A DNA stretch of 64,000 bases, from positions 4,774,001-4,838,000 of the forward strand of contig CP045205.1 of NCBI GenBank assembly GCA_009363175.1, given 5' to 3'. The notes below the pieces were generated by a model, which was given only the letters and a program-made list of their open reading frames with translations, was not told the origin of the DNA and ran no database searches. Shown piece by piece: positions 23,946-33,012 of this stretch (its first letter is position 1; the number at the start of each line of letters is the position of its first letter). A program made the translations under genes and the position numbers. The DNA comes from Citrobacter telavivensis. GTDB lineage: Bacteria > Pseudomonadota > Gammaproteobacteria > Enterobacterales > Enterobacteriaceae.

Positions 23946-25413
23946 GTTGTTCGTCCTCCTGAATTTGCGGCTTCAATTTGATTTCAGCTAAGGAACGCGC
24001 GATTTTGCCGATATTTCCCGCGCCCTGCACCAGAATCAAATCGTTGCCGGTCAATACCGGTGCCAGCATTTGCGCAACCTGCGCCGGATCGGAAACCAGA
24101 ATCGGGTCGATTTTCCCGCGACCGCGAATGGTGCGGCACAGCGAGCGGCTGTCCGCCCCCGGAATCGGCGCTTCGCCCGCCGCGTACACATCCAGCATCA
24201 GCAACGCATCAACCTGGGTCAGCACGTTGGCAAAATCGTCATACAGGTCACGCGTACGCGTGAAACGGTGCGGCTGAAACAGCATCACCAGATTTTTGTC
24301 CGGCCAGCCCGCACGTGCAGCTTTAATTGTCGCGTCCACTTCCGTCGGGTGGTGACCGTAATCATCCACCAGCATTGCCGTACCGGCTTTGCCGTTAACC
24401 GGCTCAAGCGGGTATTCACCGAGGAAGTCGAAACGACGACCGGTACCCTGGAAGCTTTCCAACGCGCGCAGGATCGCGTCGTCTGCAATACCTTCTTCCG
24501 TTGCCACCGCCACGGCAGCCGCCGCGTTCAGGGCATTATGGCGACCTGGCGCATTCAGCGTTACGCGCAGGTCAGGCATCCCCTGGCGCAGCAGGATAAA
24601 GTGCCCCTGCGGGCCCACCTGCTGATAATCTTCGACGCGAACATCAGCATCATCGCTAAAGCCGTACGTCGTGGTCTGACGGCCCACGCGCGGCAGTAGC
24701 TCGCGGATCACCGGGTCGTCAACGCACATCACCGCACGACCATAAAACGGCAGGTTATGCAGGAAATTAATAAACGTCTGCTTAAGATTTTCGAAGTCGC
24801 CATGGTAGGTATCCATGTGATCGGCTTCGATGTTGGTGACAATCGCCACCATCGGTTGCAGATGCAGGAACGACGCATCGCTCTCATCCGCTTCCGCAAT
24901 TAAGTAACGGCTATGGCCCAGGCGCGCGTGAACACCTGCCGCTTTCACCAGACCGCCGTTAACGAAGGTCGGATCCAGCCCCGCTTCCGCGTAAATACTG
25001 GAGACCATCGCAGTTGTGGTCGTCTTACCGTGCGTCCCGGCAATCGCGATGCCGTGGCGAAAACGCATCAACTCCGCCAGCATCTCCGCACGACGGATCA
25101 CCGGAATACGCGCTTCGTGCGCCGCCATAATTTCCGGGTTATCGGCAGAGATGGCGCTGGAGACCACAACCACGCTCGCATCACGCACGTTTTCCGGGCG
25201 ATGGTTGAAATAAATCGTTGCCCCCAGGTTCATCAACTGCTGCGTCACCGGGTTTGGCGCTAAATCGGAACCACTGATCTGATACCCTTCATTGGCCAGA
25301 ACTTCGGCAATACCGCCCATACCGGCACCACCGATGCCGACAAAGTGAATGTGCCGAACGCGACGCATTTCGGGCACGATGGAACGCAGTTTTGCCAATT
25401 GTTGTGTATTCAT
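23938..25413 (-). CDS. murC: UDP-N-acetylmuramate--L-alanine ligase MurC
   Basis: Adds L-alanine to UDP-MurNAc, the first amino acid of the peptidoglycan stem. The 491 residues include the N-terminal GIGGAGMGGIAEVL nucleotide fold, the ATP-binding GTHGKTTTTAM loop near residue 125, and the C-terminal DDYGHHPTEV motif. It is 53 bases downstream of murG and overlaps ddlB. Confidence 0.98.
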   Translation of the reverse strand: MNTQQLAKLRSIVPEMRRVRHIHFVGIGGAGMGGIAEVLANEGYQISGSDLAPNPVTQQLMNLGATIYFNHRPENVRDASVVVVSSAISADNPEIMAAHEARIPVIRRAEMLAELMRFRHGIAIAGTHGKTTTTAMVSSIYAEAGLDPTFVNGGLVKAAGVHARLGHSRYLIAEADESDASFLHLQPMVAIVTNIEADHMDTYHGDFENLKQTFINFLHNLPFYGRAVMCVDDPVIRELLPRVGRQTTTYGFSDDADVRVEDYQQVGPQGHFILLRQGMPDLRVTLNAPGRHNALNAAAAVAVATEEGIADDAILRALESFQGTGRRFDFLGEYPLEPVNGKAGTAMLVDDYGHHPTEVDATIKAARAGWPDKNLVMLFQPHRFTRTRDLYDDFANVLTQVDALLMLDVYAAGEAPIPGADSRSLCRTIRGRGKIDPILVSDPAQVAQMLAPVLTGNDLILVQGAGNIGKIARSLAEIKLKPQIQEDEQHG

Positions 25414-25466
25414 TCTTTACGCCATTAACTTCAATAAATTCTGCGATGCAAAAGGCACCGCCACAA

Positions 25467-26534
25467 TTACGCCCGGGCAGCCCGGCTCACTTCAGTTGCA
25501 ACACGCTCGGTGGCATCCGGAATGGATGCAGCGCGGGCACGTTCTGCCATGGTTAACAAGCTTTCTCGCGACCACCCGGACAGGGTGCTGGCGACGGCAT
25601 CCACAGTAAACTGCGGCTGCTCGAGAATTTTGGCGGCGCCCGCTTTCTCCAGCGGCAACGCATTCCAGTACTGCTGTCGGTCTTTATGTTGAAATGGCAC
25701 AAACAGCGCAGGTAAACCGGCAGCGGCAATTTCACTCACCGTTAATGCGCCAGAACGGCAAACCACCACGTCGGCCCACGCATAGGCGGCCGCCATGTCA
25801 TCAATAAATTCCGTCACCTTATGCTGCGGTTGTCCCGCGTCGGCATAGGCTTGTTCTACGGTCTGCTGTGCGCCTTTTCCGCTCTGATGCCAGATAGTCA
25901 CCGCATCGCCCAGTCTGGCGGCAACCTGCGGCAGGGTCTGATTCAGCACGCGAGCGCCCTGCGATCCCCCGACCACCAACACGCGAATCGGACCTTCACG
26001 TCCGACCAGACGCGCCTGCGGCAGCGGCAACGCCAGCACGTCGGTGCGCACCGGGTTACCGACCACTTCCGCATTCGGGAACGCGCCAGGGAACGCCTGC
26101 ATGACCTTAGTGGCAATTTTCGCCAGCCATTTGTTGGTTAACCCGGCGATACCGTTTTGCTCATGCAGCACGACCGGAATCCCCAGAGACCACGCGGCCA
26201 GACCGCCGGGACCGGAAACATAACCGCCCATCCCCAGCACAACGTCGGGTTTAAAACTTTTCATGATTGCGCGCGCCTGACGCCATGCGTTGAAAATACG
26301 CAAAGGGGCGGCCAACAGCGCTTTCACGCCTTTGCCGCGCAGTCCTGAGATGCGGATGAAGTCAATGTCGATGCCATGCTTAGGGACTAAATCCGCTTCC
26401 ATACGGTCAGCGGTGCCGAGCCAGCGAACTTCCCAGCCCTGGTCCATTAAATGGTGCGCGACCGCCAGCCCCGGGAACACATGTCCACCGGTACCGCCCG
26501 CCATCACCATTAACCGCTTCGCTTGACCACTCAT
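25467..26534 (-). CDS. murG: N-acetylglucosaminyltransferase MurG
   Basis: Peripheral membrane GT28 enzyme that converts lipid I to lipid II by adding GlcNAc. The 355 residues include two glycine-rich loops (MAGGTGGHVFPGLAVA near residue 11 and GMGGYVSGPGG near 103) and the UDP-GlcNAc site GGSQGARVLN and CRSGALTVSEIAAAGLP. The start overlaps the ftsW stop by four bases. Confidence 0.98.
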   Translation of the reverse strand: MSGQAKRLMVMAGGTGGHVFPGLAVAHHLMDQGWEVRWLGTADRMEADLVPKHGIDIDFIRISGLRGKGVKALLAAPLRIFNAWRQARAIMKSFKPDVVLGMGGYVSGPGGLAAWSLGIPVVLHEQNGIAGLTNKWLAKIATKVMQAFPGAFPNAEVVGNPVRTDVLALPLPQARLVGREGPIRVLVVGGSQGARVLNQTLPQVAARLGDAVTIWHQSGKGAQQTVEQAYADAGQPQHKVTEFIDDMAAAYAWADVVVCRSGALTVSEIAAAGLPALFVPFQHKDRQQYWNALPLEKAGAAKILEQPQFTVDAVASTLSGWSRESLLTMAERARAASIPDATERVATEVSRAARA

Positions 26535-27775
26535 CGTGAACCTCGTGTAAACGCCTGTGCTTTTTCCAGACGCGTTTCATAATCAATTCGCAACAAAAAC
26601 ATGATGGCTGTCGACATAATCAGCAAACTCGAGCCACCATAACTGATGAGCGGCAGCGTCAGACCTTTAGTTGGCAGCATGCCTGCCGCCGCGCCGACGT
26701 TCACCAGTGCCTGAAAACTAAACCAAATACCGATGGAACAGGCCAAAAATCCGGAAAAACGGTGGTCGATCTCCAGCGCTTTGCGGCCAATCGACATCGC
26801 GCGAAAAGCGACGAAGAATACCATTAAAAGCGCCAATACCACACCGATATAACCCAGTTCTTCCCCAATGATGGCGAAGATGAAGTCGGTATGCGCTTCC
26901 GGCAGATACTCCAGTTTCTGTACCGAGTTGCCCAGTCCTTGTCCCCACATTTCACCGCGCCCGAACGCCATCAGTGACTGGGTGAGCTGGTATCCGCTAC
27001 CAAACGGATCCTCCCACGGGTTCCAGAACGAGGTCACGCGGCGAATACGATAAGGCTCGGCGAGGATCAGCAGCACGACCGCTGAAATTCCCATGCCGAT
27101 AATGGCAATGAACTGCCACAACTTCGCCCCGGCCAGAAACAGCATCGCCAGCGTGGTCACGAATAGCACCACCACCGTACCGAGATCGGGCTGTGCCAGC
27201 AGCAGGATCGCCAGCACCAGAATCACGCCCATCGGCTTAAGGAAGCCACGCAGGTTATTACGAACTTCGTCAACCTTGCGCACCAGATAGTTCGCGAGAT
27301 AGCAAAACAGCGACAGCTTGGTAAATTCCGCAGGCTGAATACGCAGAGGACCTAATGCGATCCAACGCGATGCCCCATTCACCGAACTCCCCACCACCAG
27401 GACGATCAACAGCATGATTATCGAGGCGATCAGCATCGTGGTGCTGTACTTCTGCCAGAACTCCATGGGCAGACGCAGCGTGATCATCGCCAGACAAAAT
27501 GCCAGAAAAATATAGAGCGCATCGCGCTTGGCAAACAGGAACGGATCGCCCGCCAGACGTTGTCCTACCGGCATGGATGCCGACGTCACCATGACAAAAC
27601 CGATCGCCGCGAGGCCTAACGTCAGCCACAGCAGCACGCGATCGTACATGATCAGACTGTCGGAATCTTTGTCTCGCGAGCCCATCACCCAGCCCTTAAG
27701 CGCCGCAAAGATCCATCCCAGGATGCCAAATCCCGGCAGGCGCGGCAGTCTCAGGCGAGGGAGAGATAAACGCAT
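26531..27775 (-). CDS. ftsW: Septal peptidoglycan glycosyltransferase FtsW
   Basis: SEDS-family polymerase that makes septal glycan strands from lipid II together with FtsI. The 414-residue protein has about ten membrane segments and the SEDS signatures near EAHTDFIFAIIGEELG and KGLTLPLISYGGSSL. The ATG at 27775 overlaps the murD TGA by one base; a TTG one codon upstream is less likely. Confidence 0.97.
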   Translation of the reverse strand: MRLSLPRLRLPRLPGFGILGWIFAALKGWVMGSRDKDSDSLIMYDRVLLWLTLGLAAIGFVMVTSASMPVGQRLAGDPFLFAKRDALYIFLAFCLAMITLRLPMEFWQKYSTTMLIASIIMLLIVLVVGSSVNGASRWIALGPLRIQPAEFTKLSLFCYLANYLVRKVDEVRNNLRGFLKPMGVILVLAILLLAQPDLGTVVVLFVTTLAMLFLAGAKLWQFIAIIGMGISAVVLLILAEPYRIRRVTSFWNPWEDPFGSGYQLTQSLMAFGRGEMWGQGLGNSVQKLEYLPEAHTDFIFAIIGEELGYIGVVLALLMVFFVAFRAMSIGRKALEIDHRFSGFLACSIGIWFSFQALVNVGAAAGMLPTKGLTLPLISYGGSSLLIMSTAIMFLLRIDYETRLEKAQAFTRGSR

Positions 27776-29091
27776 CAACCCAACTCCTTCGCCAGACGGG
27801 TAAAGACATCGCCCCGTTGCTCAAAATTCTTAAACTGGTCGAGGCTGGCACAGGCCGGTGACAACAGCACCATATCGCCTGGTTTCACACGCGGCGCCAA
27901 CAGACGCATCGCCTCTTCCATGGTCTCAGTTTGCTCTGCTATCTCCGGACGCAGCGCAGCCAGCTGCGCACCATCGCGGCCAAAGCAGTACAAACGCACG
28001 CGATCGCCTTCCAGATAGCGACTCAGCGAAGAGAAGTCCGCTGATTTACCATCGCCGCCCAACAGCAGATGCAGCGTACCGTCAACGTGCAGGCCGTTCA
28101 GCGCAGCTTCAGTGCTGCCGACGTTGGTCGCTTTTGAGTCGTTAATCCAGCGCACGCCGTTATGCTCCAGCGCCAACTGAAAACGATGCGCCAGACCGGT
28201 GAACGTCGTCAGCGCTTTCAGGCTGCTGGCGCGCGGTAAACCTACCGCATCCGCCAGCGCCAGCGCTGCCAGGGCGTTGGTGTAGTTATGCTGACCGGAA
28301 AGCTTCATCTCTTTCACATTCAGCACTTTCTCACCCTTCACCCGCAGCCAGGTTTCACCCTGTTGACGGTTAAGGTGATAATCACCCATGTTGACACCAA
28401 AACTCACGCAGCGCTCATCGGCACCACGGATCGGCATCGTTAACGCATCATCGGCATTGACCACACAGACTTTCGCATTCTCGTAAACACGCAGTTTTGC
28501 CGCGCGATACTGTTGTAAACCAAACGGATACCTGTCCATATGATCTTCGGTGACGTTCAGAATAGTGGCAGCTGCCGCCTGCAGGCTGAACGTGGTCTCT
28601 AGCTGGAAGCTGGAGAGCTCAAGGACATACAGTTCGCGTTCCGCATCCAGCAGCATCAGCGCGGGCAGCCCAATGTTGCCGCCAACGCCGACGTTCACAC
28701 CTGCCGCTTTCGCCATTTCACCCACCAGCGTGGTGACGGTGCTTTTCCCGTTCGAACCGGTGATCGCGACAATCGGTGCCAACGCTTCACGGCAGAACAG
28801 TTCGATATCACCAACGATCTCAACGCCCGCATCAGCCGCAGCGCTCAGTGATGGATGCGCGAGGGCGATACCAGGGCTTGCCACAATCAGATCCGCAGCC
28901 AGCAACCAGTCGTCGTTCAGACTGCCGATATGGCGCTCTACGGCTTCCGGTAACTTATCCAGTCCCGGTGGTGTCGCACGGGTATCCATCACTCGAGGGG
29001 TTACGCCGCGGGCGAGGAAAAAGTCCACGCAAGAGAGTCCGGTTAACCCCAGACCGATAATGACGACGTTTTTACCCTGGTAATCAGCCAT
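27775..29091 (-). CDS. murD: UDP-N-acetylmuramoyl-L-alanine--D-glutamate ligase MurD
   Basis: Adds D-glutamate to UDP-MurNAc-L-alanine. The 438 residues show the N-terminal Rossmann-like GLGLTGLSC motif, the ATP loop ITGSNGKSTVTTL near residue 112, the carbamylated-lysine region, and NDSKATNVGST in the central and C-terminal domains. It starts two bases after mraY. Confidence 0.98.
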   Translation of the reverse strand: MADYQGKNVVIIGLGLTGLSCVDFFLARGVTPRVMDTRATPPGLDKLPEAVERHIGSLNDDWLLAADLIVASPGIALAHPSLSAAADAGVEIVGDIELFCREALAPIVAITGSNGKSTVTTLVGEMAKAAGVNVGVGGNIGLPALMLLDAERELYVLELSSFQLETTFSLQAAAATILNVTEDHMDRYPFGLQQYRAAKLRVYENAKVCVVNADDALTMPIRGADERCVSFGVNMGDYHLNRQQGETWLRVKGEKVLNVKEMKLSGQHNYTNALAALALADAVGLPRASSLKALTTFTGLAHRFQLALEHNGVRWINDSKATNVGSTEAALNGLHVDGTLHLLLGGDGKSADFSSLSRYLEGDRVRLYCFGRDGAQLAALRPEIAEQTETMEEAMRLLAPRVKPGDMVLLSPACASLDQFKNFEQRGDVFTRLAKELG

Positions 29092-29093
29092 GA

Positions 29094-30176
29094 TTAACGT
29101 ACCTTCAGCGTTGCCAGGCCAATCAGGACCAGCATCAGCGAAATAATCCAGAAGCGCACAATCACACGCGGTTCCGGCCAGCCTTTCAGTTCATAGTGGT
29201 GATGAATCGGTGCCATGCGGAAGATACGTTGACCGCGCAGCTTGAAGGAGCCGACCTGCAATATGACCGACAGGGTCTCCACCACAAACACCCCGCCCAT
29301 AATCACCAGCAGGAATTCCTGACGCAGCAGCACGGCGATAATGCCGAGCGCGCCGCCCAGCGCCAGCGATCCGACGTCGCCCATGAAGACCTGAGCCGGA
29401 TAGGTGTTAAACCACAGAAAACCTAAGCCCGCGCCGACAATCGCCGTACAGACGATCACCAGTTCACCGGCATGGCGTAAGTAAGGAATATGCAGATAGC
29501 TGGCAAAATTCATGTTCCCGGTCGCCCACGCGACCAGCGCAAAGCCACCCGCGACGAAGACGGTTGGCATAATCGCCAGGCCATCCAGACCGTCGGTCAG
29601 GTTCACCGCGTTGCCGGTGCCGACAATCACAAAGTACGCCAGCAGAACGTAGAACAGTCCGAGTTGTGGCATGACGTCTTTGAAGAACGGCACCACCAGT
29701 TCCGTCGCCGGCGTATCTTTCCCGGCGAGATACAGTGCGAAGGCGACGCCCAGCGCAATGACCGACATCCAGAAGTATTTCCAGCGTGCGATCAGGCCTT
29801 TAGTGTCTTTACGGACCACTTTACGATAGTCATCAACGAAGCCGATAATGCCGTAGCCAATCAACACCACCAACACGCACCAGACGTACGGGTTTGACGG
29901 ATAGGCCCATAGCAGAACAGAAATGACGATCGCGGTGAGGATCATGATCCCGCCCATCGTCGGCGTGCCCCGTTTGCTGAAGTGAGACTCCGGACCGTCG
30001 TTACGCACGACCTGGCCGAAGGAGAGCTTTTGCAGGCGGGCGATCATGCGCGGGCCCATCCACAATGAGATGAACAGCGCGGTCAGCAGGCTGACAATGG
30101 CGCGAAACGTCAGATAAGAAAAGACGTTAAAGCCGGAATAATATTTGACCAAATGTTCGGCCAGCCAAACTAACAT
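29094..30176 (-). CDS. mraY: Phospho-N-acetylmuramoyl-pentapeptide transferase MraY
   Basis: Integral membrane enzyme that moves phospho-MurNAc-pentapeptide to undecaprenyl phosphate, forming lipid I. The 360 residues form ten membrane helices. The cytoplasmic active-site loops are intact: FVDDYRK (Asp115-Asp116 type), NLTDGLDGLA (Asp267 region) and the HHHYELKGWPE histidine loop. It overlaps murF by seven bases. Confidence 0.98.
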   Translation of the reverse strand: MLVWLAEHLVKYYSGFNVFSYLTFRAIVSLLTALFISLWMGPRMIARLQKLSFGQVVRNDGPESHFSKRGTPTMGGIMILTAIVISVLLWAYPSNPYVWCVLVVLIGYGIIGFVDDYRKVVRKDTKGLIARWKYFWMSVIALGVAFALYLAGKDTPATELVVPFFKDVMPQLGLFYVLLAYFVIVGTGNAVNLTDGLDGLAIMPTVFVAGGFALVAWATGNMNFASYLHIPYLRHAGELVIVCTAIVGAGLGFLWFNTYPAQVFMGDVGSLALGGALGIIAVLLRQEFLLVIMGGVFVVETLSVILQVGSFKLRGQRIFRMAPIHHHYELKGWPEPRVIVRFWIISLMLVLIGLATLKVR

Positions 30177-31528
30177 GATCCTTTCTCCTGTAATGCGCGT
30201 ACGACCTCTTCCATGGCGGCACTACGTGAACCCTTCACTAAAATGGTAATGATCTGTTGCTCTGCAATCAGCGCCTGCAGACGTGCGATCAGCGCGGGCT
30301 TATCCGCAAAATGTTCGCCGACGCCGCTCGCGTCGCTGATAGCCTTGCTCAGTTTCCCTGAACTCAATACGCAGTCGATGCCCGCCGCTTTCGCCGCCTC
30401 ACCGACCTGCACATGACAGGCTTCGCTCTCTGCGCCCAGCTCGGCCATATCGCCGACAACCAGCACACGGTAACCCGGCATTTCGGACAGTACCTGTACC
30501 GCGGCGGTCATTGATCCGACGTTGGCGTTATACGAATCATCGAGCAGCAGTTGGTTTTCCGCCAACTGGACAGGGAACAGACGTCCCGGTACCGCTTTTA
30601 AATTCGCCAGACCGGTTTTAATCGCATCCAGTGTCGCGCCAACGGCCATCGACAGTGCAGCCGCCGCCAGCGCATTGGCGATATTGTGACGCCCCGGCAA
30701 CGGCAGCAGTACATCAATGCTCCCGCCAGGCGTTTGCAGTAAAAACTCGGTGCCGTGTGACGTCACATGCACATTGGTCGCCGTGAAATCGCTGTTGGCG
30801 GCATTCGGTGAAAAACGCCAGACTTTACGATCGCCGATGATGCTCTGCCAGTTCAGCCAGTCATTGTTATCGGCATTCATAATGGCAATGCCGTTTTCAG
30901 GCAGGCCGGTAAAAATTTCACCTTTCGCTTTCGCCACTCCCGCCAGAGAGCCGAAGCCCTCCAGATGCGCCGCTGCCAGGTTGTTGACCAGCGCCGCTTC
31001 CGGACGTGTCAGACCGGCGGTCCAGGCAATTTCGCCCTGATGGTTAGCGCCTAATTCAATCACGGCGTAGTCGTCATCCTGGGTTAAGCGCAGCAACGTC
31101 ATCGGCACACCGATGTCGTTATTAAGGTTGCCCGCGGTATAGAGCGTGTTGCCACACTGGCTAAGGATCGCCGCCGTCATCTCTTTCACGGAGGTTTTAC
31201 CGGACGAACCGGTTAATGCCACCACGCGCGCCGGAACCTGCGCGCGCACCCATGCGGCCAATTCGCCAAAGGCCAGACGGGTGTCTTTCACAATCACCTG
31301 CGGCAAATCAATCGCCAGCGGACGGCTAACCAGCAGCGCACCCGCCCCACCCTCTTTTGCCTGAGCGGCAAAATCGTGGGCATCAAAACGCTCACCTTTG
31401 AGCGCCACAAACAGGCAGCCTGACGTCAGCTTACGCGTATCGGTGGTAACGGCATCAAGGGACAGATCGTTCCCTTTCAGTTCGCCGCCGAGAATACCGG
31501 CAAGTTGGCTGAGCGTTACGCGAATCAT
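30170..31528 (-). CDS. murF: UDP-MurNAc-tripeptide--D-alanyl-D-alanine ligase MurF
   Basis: Adds the D-Ala-D-Ala dipeptide made by Ddl, completing the UDP-MurNAc-pentapeptide. The 452 residues contain the ATP loop ALTGSSGKTSVKEM near residue 107, the ELGANHQGEIAWT segment and LDDSYNANVGSM in the C-terminal half. It overlaps murE by four bases and mraY by seven. Confidence 0.98.
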   Translation of the reverse strand: MIRVTLSQLAGILGGELKGNDLSLDAVTTDTRKLTSGCLFVALKGERFDAHDFAAQAKEGGAGALLVSRPLAIDLPQVIVKDTRLAFGELAAWVRAQVPARVVALTGSSGKTSVKEMTAAILSQCGNTLYTAGNLNNDIGVPMTLLRLTQDDDYAVIELGANHQGEIAWTAGLTRPEAALVNNLAAAHLEGFGSLAGVAKAKGEIFTGLPENGIAIMNADNNDWLNWQSIIGDRKVWRFSPNAANSDFTATNVHVTSHGTEFLLQTPGGSIDVLLPLPGRHNIANALAAAALSMAVGATLDAIKTGLANLKAVPGRLFPVQLAENQLLLDDSYNANVGSMTAAVQVLSEMPGYRVLVVGDMAELGAESEACHVQVGEAAKAAGIDCVLSSGKLSKAISDASGVGEHFADKPALIARLQALIAEQQIITILVKGSRSAAMEEVVRALQEKGSC

Positions 31529-33012
31529 GCGATGACCCCCAGCAGACGTGCCGCGGTTACACGGTCGGAATAGTCCAGACGCTGAGTCCCGACAATCTGA
31601 TAATCCTCGTGGCCTTTACCTGCCACCAGCACCACATCGTTATCTTTCGCCTGCATAATGGCGTTGGTCACCGCTTCAGCACGGCCTTCCATCACTTTTG
31701 CCCGACCGGCGTCCAGCATGCCTGCCAGAATGTCGTCAATAATGGCGCGCGGCTCTTCAGTACGCGGGTTGTCGTCCGTTACGACCACGATATCGGCGAA
31801 CTCTTCGGCAATCGCCCCCATCAGCGGGCGCTTTCCTTTGTCGCGATCGCCGCCGCAACCAAAGACGCACCAGAGTTGTCCGGTACAGTGCAAACGCGCC
31901 GCCTGCAACGCTTTTTCCAGCGCATCAGGAGTATGGGCGTAGTCGACAACGACGGTGGTTTTACCCGGTGCGCTAAAGACCTCCATGCGCCCACAAACCG
32001 GCTGCAGACGCGCGGCGGTTTTCAGCAGGTCAGCCAGTGGATAGCCCAACGCCAGCAGCGTGGCCAGCGCCAACAGCAGATTGCTGACGTTAAACGCGCC
32101 CATCAGGCGGCTTTCAATCTCACCCTCACCCCAGCTTGAAGCAAAGCGGATGGTCGCGCCGCTGTCGTGATAATTGACCTCAACCGCTTTCAGCCAGCGG
32201 CCATGGCAGTTAGGGTTGATATGGTCTTCCATCGAAACGGCCACGGCATCCGGCAGATTCGCCAGCCAACGACGACCAACTTCATCATCCGCGTTGATAA
32301 TCGCCTGTCCGCAATGGTGCGTGGAGAAAAGCAGCCATTTCGCGGCTTCGTAATGCTCCATATCACCGTGATAATCCAGATGATCGCGGCTTAAATTGGT
32401 AAACACCGAGGCGGCAAATTTCAGTGCCGCAACACGATGCTGGACCAGACCGTGGGAAGAGACTTCCATCGCGCATAAGGTCGCGCCCTGATCGACCAGT
32501 CCCGCCAGCACCTGCTGGACGTCAACGGCCGAGCCGGTGGTATTTTCCGTTGGGATCACTTTATCGAGCAGACCGTTGCCGACCGTGCCCATCACTGCGC
32601 TGGTTTCGCCGAGCAGTTGGCTCCACTGCGCCAGCAATTGAGTCGTGGTGGTTTTACCGTTAGTACCGGTTACGCCGACCAGACGCATATTTTCAGATGG
32701 CTCGTGATAAAAGCGGCCCGCCAGTGCAGATAAACGCTCGTTAAGCTGGCTGAGATAGATAACCGGTACGCCGTGCATTTCACGCACTTCACCGTCGGTT
32801 GCCTCATCTTTCGCCTCTGCAATAATGGCAGCCACACCTTGCGCTATCGCCTGCGGGATATATCGACGCCCGTCCGCCTGATGACCAACCACTGCCACAA
32901 AGAGATCGCCCGACGCAGCCACACGGCTGTCGAGTGTCATCTCTCGCAGTTCTCGCGCAGGTAAACCTGTTACCCACGGAGCAAGAAGGTCGCGCAAATT
33001 ACGATCTGCCAC
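31525..33012 (-). CDS. murE: UDP-MurNAc-L-Ala-D-Glu--meso-diaminopimelate ligase MurE
   Basis: Adds the third stem residue. The diaminopimelate-selecting motif DNPR (in VTDDNPRTEEPRA) is present, as expected for a Gram-negative. The 495 residues also include the ATP loop GVTGTNGKTTTTQL near residue 115 and the carbamyl-lysine region. The start overlaps ftsI by 14 bases. Confidence 0.98.
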   Translation of the reverse strand: MADRNLRDLLAPWVTGLPARELREMTLDSRVAASGDLFVAVVGHQADGRRYIPQAIAQGVAAIIAEAKDEATDGEVREMHGVPVIYLSQLNERLSALAGRFYHEPSENMRLVGVTGTNGKTTTTQLLAQWSQLLGETSAVMGTVGNGLLDKVIPTENTTGSAVDVQQVLAGLVDQGATLCAMEVSSHGLVQHRVAALKFAASVFTNLSRDHLDYHGDMEHYEAAKWLLFSTHHCGQAIINADDEVGRRWLANLPDAVAVSMEDHINPNCHGRWLKAVEVNYHDSGATIRFASSWGEGEIESRLMGAFNVSNLLLALATLLALGYPLADLLKTAARLQPVCGRMEVFSAPGKTTVVVDYAHTPDALEKALQAARLHCTGQLWCVFGCGGDRDKGKRPLMGAIAEEFADIVVVTDDNPRTEEPRAIIDDILAGMLDAGRAKVMEGRAEAVTNAIMQAKDNDVVLVAGKGHEDYQIVGTQRLDYSDRVTAARLLGVIA